Positions 1-10,450 of a stretch of DNA of 64,000 bases are shown here, in pieces. Position 1 is the stretch's first letter; each line of letters starts with the position of its first letter. The notes beneath the pieces are model-generated. The model was given only the letters and a program-made list of their open reading frames with translations. It did not search any database and was not told the origin of the DNA. A program made the position numbers and the translations under genes. The DNA is from Lepiota brunneoincarnata (lineage: Eukaryota; Basidiomycota; Agaricomycetes; Agaricales; Agaricaceae), in NCBI GenBank assembly GCA_023014365.1, contig JAEBUN010000015.1:248001-312000 (forward strand), in the 5' to 3' direction.

Positions 1-704
1 AGTGGCATGGAGTTGTTTCAGCACCCTAAGCCTGCGCTGCCCACTTTGGATGGAATACCTATGGGGGATCTAACCCCAGGGCATACCCAGATGTGGAATC
101 ACCCAGAGCTCCAAGGTCCAGGTGGTGGACCTCCCCAATCAGCAACCCCTATGGAAGAAGCTGTGGGTAACCCCAAAGCCCCAAAGCCCCACCCTTACAC
201 CCAACCAGATACCTACTACCATAGACTAACGACTAGTACTTACATACTTGGCTTAAGCTAGTGGCACCCAGACCAAGCATTCCCATGTGGGGAGTTACCT
301 GGCCCTTATTGGGATGTTTGATCTGTTTTTGTTAGAATTCCCCTGCTTACCATACTCTGTGCTTTTGCTCCCTTATTGGGCACAGCTGATCTGGTCTGAT
401 CAAGATCAATCCAGATCCACCACTTTGGGCTCCAATAATCTCTCCCCCAGATTTACCCCAGATCAGCAATTGCCAGTTGCTAAATCGAGAACTGAGATTA
501 AGGAAACCATTGAATTTCCTCAGAGATAGCTTACTCACCCAAAGAACCAAGCACATGGTAGTATCTGATGACAACCACATGAACTTTCCCCACTTCACAG
601 GTATGGAAAATAAGAGCAAATCAAACCCCCAACCTTTCTGGCAGCTGTGCACAGCCACCTCTCCCCATCTTTAGTGATTGAAACCACTGGGCTAGAGGGG
701 CCCT
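1..704 (-). mobile_element. tRNA-headed SINE-like retroelement (3' end beyond the window)
   Basis: Read on the minus strand, the element begins near 704 with a tRNA-like head. Box A (TAGCCCAGTGG) lies at 684-694 and a slightly degenerate box B (GGTTTGATTTG) at 617-627, a spacing that fits an internal Pol III promoter. The body (about 600-1) is the inverted counterpart of 24554-25160, so two copies of one family lie in opposite orientation about 24 kb apart. This copy is uninterrupted at the point where the other copy carries the satellite array, which makes it the reference for the empty site. Small ORFs across it have no recognisable domain and look non-coding. Confidence 0.7.
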
Positions 705-842
705 TCTGGGCTGAGGTCACAAGAGGATGCATTGACAAGTGGGTGAATATGTTTCGCTCATCCTTGTATCAGGGCAGGAATTTACTCTCCCTGTTGGACT
801 CCCTTGGGAAGCCTCTCCAACCCTCATACCTCTCTGGAGGTA
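705..842 (+). pseudogene. LINE ORF2 fragment (segment after RNase H)
   Basis: The translated segment contains IDKWVNMFRSSLYQGRNLL and a Leu-Gly-Lys-Pro-Leu-Gln-Pro-Ser-Tyr stretch. This matches the conserved region between RNase H and the Cys-rich C terminus of fungal non-LTR retrotransposons, as I know the family. The same segment recurs at 29416-29510. It stops at an A/T run where an oppositely oriented LINE fragment begins, so it is a short nested relic. It has no start codon and no complete domain. Confidence 0.55.
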
Positions 843-1130
843 CTTTTTTCTTTTTTTTTTATGCAGTTAGTGACACCTTGAGGAAAGCAATGAGGGCCTC
901 AACTATAGCCAGGACCCCCACCATGGAGTACCTGGGGCAGCTCCTGAACACATGCTCACAGGTCTCCTTCTGAAACCTGCAGTGGCAGGAATAGTCTTCC
1001 TGTGGGAAGAAATGCCTCTGATAGCCCCCTAGTTGTAAGAGTGGAAGTGGACCCTATCTGGGTACATATCCAAGAGACAACACCCTGGCCAGGCCTCTAG
1101 TGTGATAGCATTGAAGGACCCAGCTAGGAC
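843..1130 (-). pseudogene. LINE ORF2 C-terminal Cys-rich fragment with A-tail
   Basis: On the minus strand a frame near 860-1020 reads through a Cys/His-rich segment (FFPQEDYSCHC, then CEHVFRSCPRYS). It is closely related to the zinc-binding C terminus of the plus-strand LINE near 26650-26740. The T-rich run at 843-860 would be its A-tail, which implies insertion into the plus-strand fragment before 842. The rest, to about 1130, carries no clear domain. Confidence 0.5.
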
Positions 1131-1851
1131 AGCAAGATGCTGGTTAGCATTGACAATGAGTCTCTTCACCTTGATCAACTCTCAGCGGGGAAGCTGTGCT
1201 ATAGACTGGATGTAAGACTGGAGATCACTGCTGTAGCCCCAACCAAGGAGGGCACAAACAGGATAACCCAGTGGGCTGATCTTGTTGATCTATCACACCT
1301 TTTGTGGGGTGTTTCTTCTCTAACAGCCCTGCTTCTCCAGATTGCAGGGCTTGTTTAGAACTCATTCTGCAGGCACTTCACCCCATATTTTACAGGATGG
1401 TAGCAGTCCTAGTACCCCTCCTGTCCCCTTAATTGCATGTGGCTGCACTCACTCATTCAGCCACAATGCCACTTTTTCGGATATGGCTCCAAATGCTCTC
1501 TAAAGTAATTAGACTGTGTGACACATTTTGCTTGGGTGCTTGGCACCTAACCTTCTTGATTCTGTATGGACTACTATTACAGTAGCCAAAGCTCCTTTGA
1601 TGCCCAGGTTGCCCCTCATCACTGACATTGCAGTTGACCTTTCCCTTCCTTTTGGGAAGTTTACCTTGCTTCCTTGGTTTTTGTCCAACTACCTGGGCAT
1701 TTACGGTGAATTAACACCAACATGCTTTACACATGGGGACTGGGGACCCTTGGCTATCTGGCAGGTTTTCCAACCTGCCCACCTGCATTGACTCCCAGGG
1801 CCTGCAGATTTTATTCCCACAGGAACTCCCTGTGGTGTGCGCTAGTGCCTT
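1131..1851. other. Unassigned sequence left of the SINE target site
   Basis: No convincing gene. Small ORFs at 1137-1358 and 1528-1791 lack recognisable domains. The stretch is probably older retroelement sequence; its right end forms the left side of the SINE target duplication. Confidence 0.4.
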
Positions 1852-1867
1852 GTCCAGGTACTAGTTT
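1852..1867 (+). repeat. Target-site duplication, left copy
   Basis: GTCCAGGTACTAGTTT is matched by GTCCAGATACTAGTATT right after the poly-A tail at 25534-25550. The pair brackets one SINE insertion that now contains the whole array. Confidence 0.8.
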
Positions 1868-1968
1868 GGGGCCCCCCTAGCCCAGTGGTTTCAATCACTA
1901 AAGATGGGGAGAGGTGGCTGTGCATGGCTGCTGGAAAGGTTGGGGGTTTGATTCCCTCTCATCCTCCA
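1868..1968 (+). mobile_element. SINE-like element, 5' (tRNA-like) part
   Basis: The sequence starts with a G-rich tRNA-like end. Box A TAGCCCAGTGG lies at 1878-1888 and box B GGTTTGATTCC at 1945-1955. It runs to ...CTCCA at 1968, where satellite DNA begins. The same head occurs inverted at about 617-704, followed there directly by the body that here resumes at 24554. This piece and 24554-25533 are therefore the two halves of one copy. Pol III transcription from the internal promoter is expected for such elements but is not shown here. Confidence 0.8.
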
Positions 1969-2170
1969 TCTATCTATAAGAGAATGGGACAACGAGCCTG
2001 GGATGATGGCTGATGACCAATTTTTAGTCAGCGCTGACCAATCCTGACATAATATTTTCTGATTGGCTGGCTGAGGGGGTGGATTCCAAGGAGGGGGCCT
2101 GGGGGCCTATACATTTCGGGATCTGGGGGGGTGGATAGCGAGATGTGAACGGCGAAATTAGTAAGCAGGT

Positions 2171-2950
2171 TGATAGGAAGAATGATGAGGAATAAATTGA
2201 TCTTTGTGGGGGAAGAGGTGTCTGTAGAGGGCTGGGAAATGGTTCAATGGCATTGATACTTGGGCTTCCGATTGGGGCACGCTGGCCCTCCCCTTTCGCG
2301 AAGACGCAAAGCGAATCAATAGAGAGAACAATGAGGAATAACACCTTTGATGGGAATATTGATGGGGGTATTCCCGGTGCCAGAGGCGTTCATTTGCAAT
2401 GTAAATTTGGGAGTGGGGGGCGGCTATAGGCATGGCAATCCTCTGATTTAACGAGTATTTATTAATAGGTGGAATGTTGAGCAATTGGACATGGGCTTTG
2501 ATGGCCCATCAGAGGGGAAAATGCAAAAAGCGCATTTGAGTGGCTTCCACTGGCTCAATTGCTACAATACTTTGGTAGTCATTTGGGGTACAAACTGCGA
2601 AGACCTCGCAGAAATTTGGAACAGAATCAATAGGGAGAATGTGGAGGAATAGTAATTACACTGTAATTTAAAAGGAAATTCATCCCAGGGCCTTGCAATT
2701 ATCCTATATCTTTGCTACATTGACACATGTTACCCCTCATCTACATGCACATGCCCTCAAAGTCCTGGACCATACCCATAGGAACAATATAGTGCAACAC
2801 TCAATTTCATTTTGTACATGATATTGAATATCTCCGCTCATATACTCATTCCCCTCGCGCCAAACCTGGGATTCACGTGTCATACATCCCCATCATGGCC
2901 TCCAAGCAATCCACAAATAAATCGATAGGTGGAATGTTGAGCAATCGGAA
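2171..2950 (+). repeat. Six motif copies spaced about 147 bp (unit 1 example)
   Basis: The TAG of the motif lies at 2174, 2320, 2466, 2631, 2779 and 2926, giving spacings of 146, 146, 165, 148 and 147 bp. Unit 2 (4698, 4844, 4990, 5155, 5303, 5450) and unit 3 (7085, 7231, 7377, 7542, 7690, 7837) show the same spacings. Sequence between motifs is only weakly alike, so the half unit looks like an ancient, diverged repeat of about 147 bp in which only the motif and its phase survive. Confidence 0.7.
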
Positions 2951-3289
2951 TTTCTTTGGGAACATGGAAATTCTGGCAATTGCTGACACATCCGGATCAA
3001 TGCCCATCTGAGCTTCTCACGCCCCGTCCACCATTGATCTTCCTGCCACCATCCCTCTCCAGCCATAAAAAATCGCTAAAAATACGCTTAAATTCGTGGA
3101 AATTCGGATAATATTAAAAGAATACTTATTGTTAAACAAGACCAAGCAATATATCCAAAATCATTGTAAATAGCAAATAAAACATAAAGATAATTGTAAA
3201 AATTCAGGAAAATTAGAAATAAATTAAAGATAAATCTAACTGCTCAGTTACAGGTGAGAGAAATGCAAAGTAAATTGATGTAATCAATG

Positions 3290-3830
3290 CTAAGATCAGG
3301 ATAGTGGTAAATTGTGATAGAAAGTAACCACACATGCATGCCAACAGCATGGATTGTGGTTAGTTTCATACTGTGTTTAAAATATAAGTAGTATAAGATA
3401 TTCAGACAATGCTAGATTGTGATAGAAATTGATCACACATGCATGCCAAAGGCATGGATTGTGGTCAGTTTCCTGCTGTGTTCACAATATAAATAACACA
3501 ACATATTCAGACAATGCTAGATTGTGATAGAAATTGACCACCCACTACTGTGTTCAAATATAAGTAATATATTATACCTAGACAATGCTAAGATTAGGAT
3601 AATGCTAAATTGCAATGGAAATTGACCACACATGCATGCTGGAGGCATGGATTGTGGTCAGTTTCATGCTGTGTTCAAGATATAAGTAATATAACATATT
3701 CAGACAATACTAAATTGTGATGGAAATTGACCACACATGCATGCTGAAGGCATGAATTGTAGTCAGTTCCCTACTGAATTCAAGATATAAATAACACAAC
3801 ATACTTAGATAATACTAAGCTTTAGATAAT
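3290..3830 (+). repeat. About 105-bp hairpin subrepeats (unit 1 example)
   Basis: Subrepeats share a core of the form TGACCACA-CATG-CATGCC-loop-GGCATG-GAT-TGTGGTCA, followed by a T-rich spacer and an ATATAAGTAA block. Copies vary in both stem arms together: TAACCACA/TGTGGTTA at 3325-3362, TGATCACA/TGTGATCA at 5946-5983, and TGACCACA/TGTGGTCA at 5841-5878. Loops vary freely (AGA, AAA, GAA, GGA, TCT). Every full unit contains several copies. Confidence 0.75.
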
Positions 3831-4498
3831 ATAAACAACTAGCACACTCCAAGTGCCCAGGCCAAAGGGTCTAGGCATCCATTCAGATAATGCTAAGGTC
3901 ATCAAGATATTGATTAACATAATCATGTAATCCATTCAGTGAATGCCAAAGTCATCAAAGCATTGATAAACAAGATCATGTGATCTATTCAGTCACTTAC
4001 AAACATCAGTAAATAAGGTTATGTGACTTCCAAAAAAAAAATTTCACTCAAAATCTCTAAACTTAACTATAATACTAAAGTCATCCAAATTTGTGTGTAA
4101 GCTCAGGCATGTATTGTGATTATTTTCATGCTGTATTTAATATATAAGTAATATAACATACCTAGACAATACTAAGCTTCAGATAATATAAACAATTGTT
4201 ACACTCCAAGTGCCCAGGCCAAAGGGTCTGGGCATCTATTCAGATAATGCTAAAGTCATTAAAATATTGTTAAATGCAATCATGTGATCCAGAAAAAACT
4301 TATACTAAATTCATTTAACTAACAGATTTCAAGTACTCAAACTATCTCAAATAATACCAAAGTCATTAAAACATTCATAAATAAGGTCATGTGATCAAAA
4401 TACAGACAAACAAATATTACCAAACAAATTCATGTGACCTAACAAAATTTTGTTATTATACTCCCTGTGCCAAAGGCACAGCTAGGGTCTTACCCTAG

Positions 4499-6883
4499 TC
4501 TTATTAAGAATGGGACAAGGCCGTGAGATGATGGGGAGGCTGACAAATTTTAGTCAGCATTGGTCAGCATTTGTAATATTTTCTGATTGGCTGGCTGGGG
4601 GGGTCAATGGCAAGGAGGGGGTTTGGGATTCTATAACTTTGGGGATCTGGGGGGGTGGATGGTGAGATGTGAATGGCGAAAATACCAAGGAAATTGATAG
4701 AAAGAATGTTGAGAAATAAATTGATCTTTCTGCGGAATGAAGGGGGCATGGAGGGTGCTACAGCAGCTCAATCAGCACGATATTTTGGGGGCCTGGGGAG
4801 GCCTATTGGCCCTCCCCTCCGACAAAGACGCAAAGCGAATCGATAGAGAGAACATTGAGCAATAGCACCTTTGATGGGGAAATTGATGGGGGTATTCCCA
4901 GTGCCAGAGACGTTCGTTCTCTATATAAACTTGGGATTGGAGAGCGGTTTTGAGCCTGCCAGCCCCCTGATTTGATGGGCATTTATTGATAGGTGGGATG
5001 TTGAGGAATTGGACATGGCCCCTGATGGCCGTCAGAGGGGAAAATGCAAAAAGCGCATTTCGAGTGGCTTCCACTGGCTCAATTGCTACAATACCTTTGG
5101 GCCCCTTTGGGGTACAGATCGCAAAGACCTCGCAAAAATCAGGAACAGACTCAATAGGGAGATTGTGGAGAAATTGTAATTACACTGTAATTCTGAAGGA
5201 AATTCGTCCCAAGGCCCTGCATTTATTTGGAATATTTTCCGCTTGGGCCCATGTTACCCCTCCCATGGGTGGACATGTCCTCAAAGTCCTGAAGCAAATT
5301 AATAGGCACAATATTGTGCAACACTCAGTTTTATATTGTACATGAAATTCAATCTCTCCGCTTATATGCTCATTCCCCTCGCGCCAAACCTGGGATTCAC
5401 GTGTCCTACAGCTCCACCATGGCCCCCAAACAATCCGCAAATAAATCGATAGGTGGAATGTCGAGCAATTGGAATTTCTTTGGAAACATCGACATTCTGG
5501 CAATTGCTGACAAATCCGGATCAATGCCCATCTGAGCTTCTCACGCTCAGTCCACCATTGATCTTCCTGCCACCATCCAGCCATAAAAATTCGCTAAAAA
5601 TATGCACAAATTCCCAAAATTTTGGATAATATTGGATACATCCAACATCATTATAAATCACACATAAACTATAAAAATAATCATTAAAATTTCAGGAAAA
5701 TTAGAAATAAATTACAGATAAATCTAACTGCTCAGTTAATAGTGGAAATTTGATATAATCAATCCTAAGTGACCACACACCCATACTATGTCCAAGCTAT
5801 AAGTAACATGATTAGGATAATGCTAAATTGTGATGGAAATTGACCACACATGCATGCCAGAGGCATGGATTGTGGTCAGTTTCCTGCTGTGTTCACAACA
5901 TAAGTAACATAAGATATTCAGACAATGCTAGATTGCAATGGAAATTGATCACACATGCATGCCAAAGGCATGGATTGTGATCAGTTTCCTGCTGTATTCA
6001 AGATATCAGTAACACAACATATTCAGATAATGCTAGATTGCGATGGAAATTGACTACACATGCATGCTGAAGGCATGGATTGTGGTCAGTTTCCTGCTGT
6101 GTTCACAATATAAGTAACATAACATATTCAGACAATGCTAGATTGTGATGGAAATTGATCACACATGCATGTTGAAGGCATGAATTGTGGTCAGTTTCCT
6201 GCTGTATTCAAGATATAAGTAACACAACATATTAGGATAATGCTAAATTGCATTGGAAAGTGACTACACATACATATGTACCAAAGGTATGGGTTGTGAT
6301 CATTTTCATGCTGTATTCAAGATATAAGTAACATAACATACTTAGACAATGCTAAGCTTTAGATAATATAAACAATTAGCATACTCCAAGTGCCCAGGCC
6401 GAAGGGTCTGGGCATCTATTCAGATAATGCTAAGGTCATCAAATAAGATCATGTGATCCATTCAATGAAGATAAAACATTAGTAAACAAAGTCATGTGAT
6501 TTCCAAAAACATTCTTTTCACTCAAATCTTTCTAAACTTAACTATAATGCTAAAGTCATCCAAATTTGTGTGTAAGCTCAGGCATGTATTGTGATCAGTT
6601 TCATGCTGTATTCAAGATATAAGTAATTTAACATACTTAGACAATGCTAAGCTTCAGATAATATAAACAATTAGCACACTCCAAGTGCCCAGGCTGAAGG
6701 GTCTGGGCATCTATTCAGATAATGCTAAAGTCATCAAACAAGATCATGTGATCCATTTAGTAAAAACCAAACATTAGTAAATAAAGTCATATGACTTCCA
6801 AAAAACTTTGTTTTCACTCAAATCTTCCTATAATACTAAAGTCGCCCAAATATGTGTGCCGAAGGCACACGAGTGTAAGCTCG
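4499..6883 (+). repeat. Satellite unit 2 (type B)
   Basis: About 2.39 kb, with the type B GC-richer half and motif TAGs at 4698, 4844, 4990, 5155, 5303 and 5450. The AT-rich half has several clear hairpins, including perfect ones at 5841-5878 and 5946-5983. It ends with GTGTGCC-GAA-GGCACAC (6854-6870) followed by CGAG-(tgtaa)-GCTCG. ORFs of 100-134 codons (for example 4772-5074 and 5180-5584 on the minus strand) shift and break in other units and are treated as chance. Confidence 0.85.
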
Positions 6884-8495
6884 TCTATAAGAGAATGGGA
6901 CAACGAGCCTGGGATGATGGCTGATGACCAATTTTTAGTCAGCGCTGACCAATCCTGACATAATATTTTCTGATTGGCTGGCTGAGGGGGTGGATTCCAA
7001 AGAGGGGGCCTGGGGGCCTATACATTTGGGGATCTGGGGGGGTGGATAGCGAGATGTGAATGGCGAAATTAGTAAGCAGGTTGATAGGAAGAATGATGAG
7101 GAATAAATTGAGCTTTGTGGGGGAAGAGGTGTCTGTAGAGGGTTGGCAAATGGTTCAATGGCATTGATACTTGGGATTCCGATTGGGGCACGCTGGCCCT
7201 CTCCTTTCGCGAAGACGCAAAGTGAATCAATAGAGAGAACAATGAGGAATAACACCTTTGATGGGAATATTGATGGGGGTATTCCCGGTGCCAGAGGCGT
7301 TCGTTTGCAATGTAAATTTGGGAGTGGGGGGCGGCTATAGGCATGGCAATCCTCTGATTTAACGAGTATTTATTAATAGGTGGAATGTTGAGCAATTGGA
7401 CATGGGCTTTGATGGCCCATCAGAGGGGAAAATGCAAAAAGCGCATTTGAGTGGCTTCCACTGGCTCAATTGCTACAATACTTTGGTACTAATTTGGGGT
7501 ACAAACTGCGAAGACCTCGCAGAAATCCGGAACAGAATCAATAGGGAGAATGTGGAGGAATAGTAATTACACTGTAATTTAAAAGGAAATTCATCCCAGG
7601 GCCCTGCAATTATCCTAAATCTTTGCTACATTGGCACATGTTACCCCTCATCTACGTGCACATGCCCTCAAAGTCCTGGACCATACCCATAGGAACAATA
7701 TAGTGCAACACTCAATTTCATTTTGTACATGATATTGAATATCTCCGCTCATATACTCATTCCCCTCGCGCCAAACCTGGGATTCACGTGTCATAAATCC
7801 CCATCATGGCCTCCAAGCAATCCACAAATAAATCAATAGGTGGAATGTTGAGCAATCGGAATTTCTTTGGAAACATCGAAATTCTGGCAATTGCTGACAA
7901 ATCCGGATCAATGCCCATCTGCGCTTCTCACGCTCAGTCCACCATGCCACCATCCCTCTCCAGCCATAAAAATTCGCTAAAAATACGCATAAATTCCCAC
8001 AAATTTGGATAATATTGGATACATCCAACATCATTGTAAATCACAAATAAACTGTAAAAATAATTGTTAAAAACTCAGGAAAATTAGAAATAAATTACAG
8101 ATAAATCTATTTGATATAATCAATACTTAAGGGACTACACACCCATACCATATCCAAGATATAAGTAACATAATCTATTACAAACAATGCTAAGATTAGG
8201 ATAATGCTAAATTGCAATGGAAATTGACCACACATGCATGCCTCTGGCATGGATTGTGGTCAGTTTCATGATGTGTTTAAGATATAAGTAGTATAACATA
8301 TTCAGATAATGCTAGATTGCGATGGAAATTGACTACACATGCATGCTGAAGGCATGGATTGTGGTCAGTTTCCTGCTGTGTTCACAATATAAGTAACATA
8401 ACATATTCAGACAATGCTAGATTGTGATGGAAATTGATCACACATGCATGTAGAAGGCATGAATTGTGGTCAGTTTCCTGCTTTGTTCAAGATAT
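6884..8495 (+). repeat. Satellite unit 3 (type A), left part
   Basis: The unit is almost identical to unit 1 in its GC-richer half, with motif TAGs at 7085-7837 and the same spacing. The AT-rich half is interrupted after ...CAAGATAT (8491-8495) by the chromovirus and resumes at 16738. Confidence 0.85.
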
Positions 8496-9193
8496 TGTTA
8501 TGATCCGTGCTCCTTCTGTATCCGAGGATAACTGGAGACGGCCTTCAATCACTCTACAAGGTGTCCGAGACGGTTGGCCTTATAGAGCTTAGTGGATCGC
8601 GCTCAATGAGATAACGAGGGAAGACGCCAAGTTAAGGCAGAGAGGTAAACGACCACTGTTAACAAGATTAAAGCTTGAGGCTTTAATCTCTACTTGTACA
8701 GGCCTTATATACCTATGAGATGCTATATACTCGTTATAGGTTACTTGGCTGTTCTACTGGTCGTGCGCAGTCCTGACCATGATGCACATCCTGGGTGATG
8801 GCATCCTAGCGTTATTTATATTACAATGAGTCAGTACTCTCGCTACTGCTGTGCGATGTTCCATCGCTTTCCTCTGACTCATAATCTCCTTCTCCCGATT
8901 GTATCTCCATGGAGTCTTCTCCATTCTCGCTCTCCATTCTCTCGGTGCTTCCATCCGTATCGGAGGTTGGATCGGTTGATCCATGGTTATCTTCCTCGTC
9001 CTCGGGGTATTCCAATATATCCTCCAAGGTTATCTCCATTCCTGCTTCTCTCGCCAGGTCCTGCATGGCGGTGTAGTATTCCCCTTCCTCGTCTTCGTAT
9101 TCTTGTGCCCGTAGTTGGTCTGTAGTCTCCTGTACCCATCTTGTAAAGTCGAACAGTAATTCTTGTTCCTCCCGGTCTGGACTGTTCATAACA
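8496..9193 (-). repeat. 3' LTR of the chromovirus (contains coding sequence)
   Basis: 698 bp. On the minus strand the U3 part encodes the last 120 or so codons of ORF3, rich in Glu and Asp, with the stop near 8821. Coding sequence therefore overlaps the promoter-bearing LTR. Confidence 0.9.
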
Positions 9194-10450
9194 TTATCCC
9201 CTTCGTAAGGTCTGATGTCCTCATCAGACATATCCTCAGTATAGTCCGACAGGCTCTCCTGTAATGTTTGATTCGGCGATGGGGTCCCAGTCGAAGTATG
9301 GGTCGGGTTCTGGGGAGTCACTTCGGTAGCTTGGTGGTCTGGGGATGGCGGGTCTTGGGTGAGGTCGATGACGATGGGTTCTCTGGAGTGAATGGTGGCG
9401 GGTGTGCCGAAGGATCGATTCAGGAAGTCGGTGGCTTCCACTAGCAGATGTGGTGGTGGCGTTGGTGGTCGGAACGACGATGGGGGCATTTTGAATTCGG
9501 GTGCGGAGGGGTCTGGCTGAAGCGGGGCGCTGTTCGGTGCTTGCAACAATGTGTCGAATATTGTTGTTTGTGGTTTCGCGTGTGAGGGATCGAGCTCTGC
9601 TTGGTATTCCTCGTGGGCGGCGATACAGGCCAGGTACCATACTTGCGGGTTGATGCTGGTAAGGGTTTCTCTCGCAGTGCTTCTCGTAATGGCCTGGGGC
9701 AATCTTTCGACAATATCGACATTGGTAGCGCGGGCATCCTGCTTTGATATGGCCGAATCGACGGCAGCAATTGCAGCGAGTTCGGGTGGCGGATAAGTGA
9801 GTGGTGGTAGTCCCGATGGGGGCGTCATTAGAAGCAGATATAGCTTGTACAACACTTGATGGTTGGTTACTCGTATCCACCATGGGAGGGTTGGAAGGTT
9901 GGGTGGTGGTCCCGATAGGTAGGATAGGGCGGTCCTGACTTCCGCTTCCATTGCTCGGGCTTGGGATCGGACTCTCGAACGGGAATTCGGTGAGAGCGGT
10001 TGATAGCATGGCAGAAATGGTATTGCGGTCCTGTTCCTCTGTTGCGCTAGAAAGAATAGTGGCGCATAGTTTTTCGAATTCTGTTGCTCGGTCGTGGACG
10101 AGGCGCTTGTGATACAGAAGAGCAGTAAATGTCTTCCAGCAGGTGTCGACCAGGGGTACCATCGCTGGACTGCGTTTAAGACGGGTTCCGGTAATATGAA
10201 AGGGAACTTCGTGTAGAAGGATGGATCGTATCTCGGGTTGGTTGGAGGGAAGGAAGGTATGCCGGATGATATAAGGACTGTTGGTCCTGTCTGGTTGGTC
10301 GTCAACGGTATTGGTGGCAGGGTTAGGTTGGCTATTTCCTTCGACGCGGTTCACCAGGGATATGATTCTTTCCCGGATGAGAAGGCGTCCATCGTTGTCT
10401 GGCTCTGGGAGGTCTGGAGTGGTTGTTCGAGTGTTGGGTGGTTGGGTCAT
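8821..10450 (-). CDS. ORF3: double zinc-knuckle protein in the env position, extending into the LTR
   Basis: It begins at 10450, overlapping the end of pol by about 119 bp in another frame. The first frame (10450-9236, 404 codons) carries two adjacent knuckles: CNCCRRFGHIKAGC (CX2CX4HX4C) and CRYCRKIAPGHYEKHC (CX2CX6HX4C). A second frame (10305-8821) looks protein-like downstream of about 9650: a WYLACIAAHEEYQ segment, then an acidic, Ser/Thr-rich tail crossing into the LTR. The natural product may therefore join the two frames by splicing or frameshifting, or this copy may carry an indel. Knuckles suggest nucleic-acid binding. The role is unknown; there is no signal peptide or membrane segment to suggest an envelope. 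Confidence 0.55.

Larger units (their letters stand above)
1973..4498 (+). repeat. Satellite unit 1 (type A)
   Basis: About 2.53 kb. The GC-richer half spans about 1973-3100 and the AT-rich half about 3100-4498. A short A/T-rich motif of the form TCRATAGGNRGAATGTTGAG recurs with its TAG at 2174, 2320, 2466, 2631, 2779 and 2926. A perfect 12-bp palindrome, GTCAGCGCTGAC, lies near 2028-2039. Large hairpins occur near 3325-3362 and 3430-3466. The unit ends in TGTGCC-AAA-GGCACA (4466-4480) and CTAGGGT-CTT-ACCCTAG (4482-4498). Confidence 0.85.

Noticed and set aside
3290..4300. CRISPR-like regular repeats
   Set aside because: Subrepeats are about 105 bp and contiguous with no unique spacers, in a eukaryotic context without cas genes.
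4772..5584. 100-134-codon ORFs repeated in satellite units
   Set aside because: They shift, shorten or break between units and have no domain; they follow from DNA repetition.
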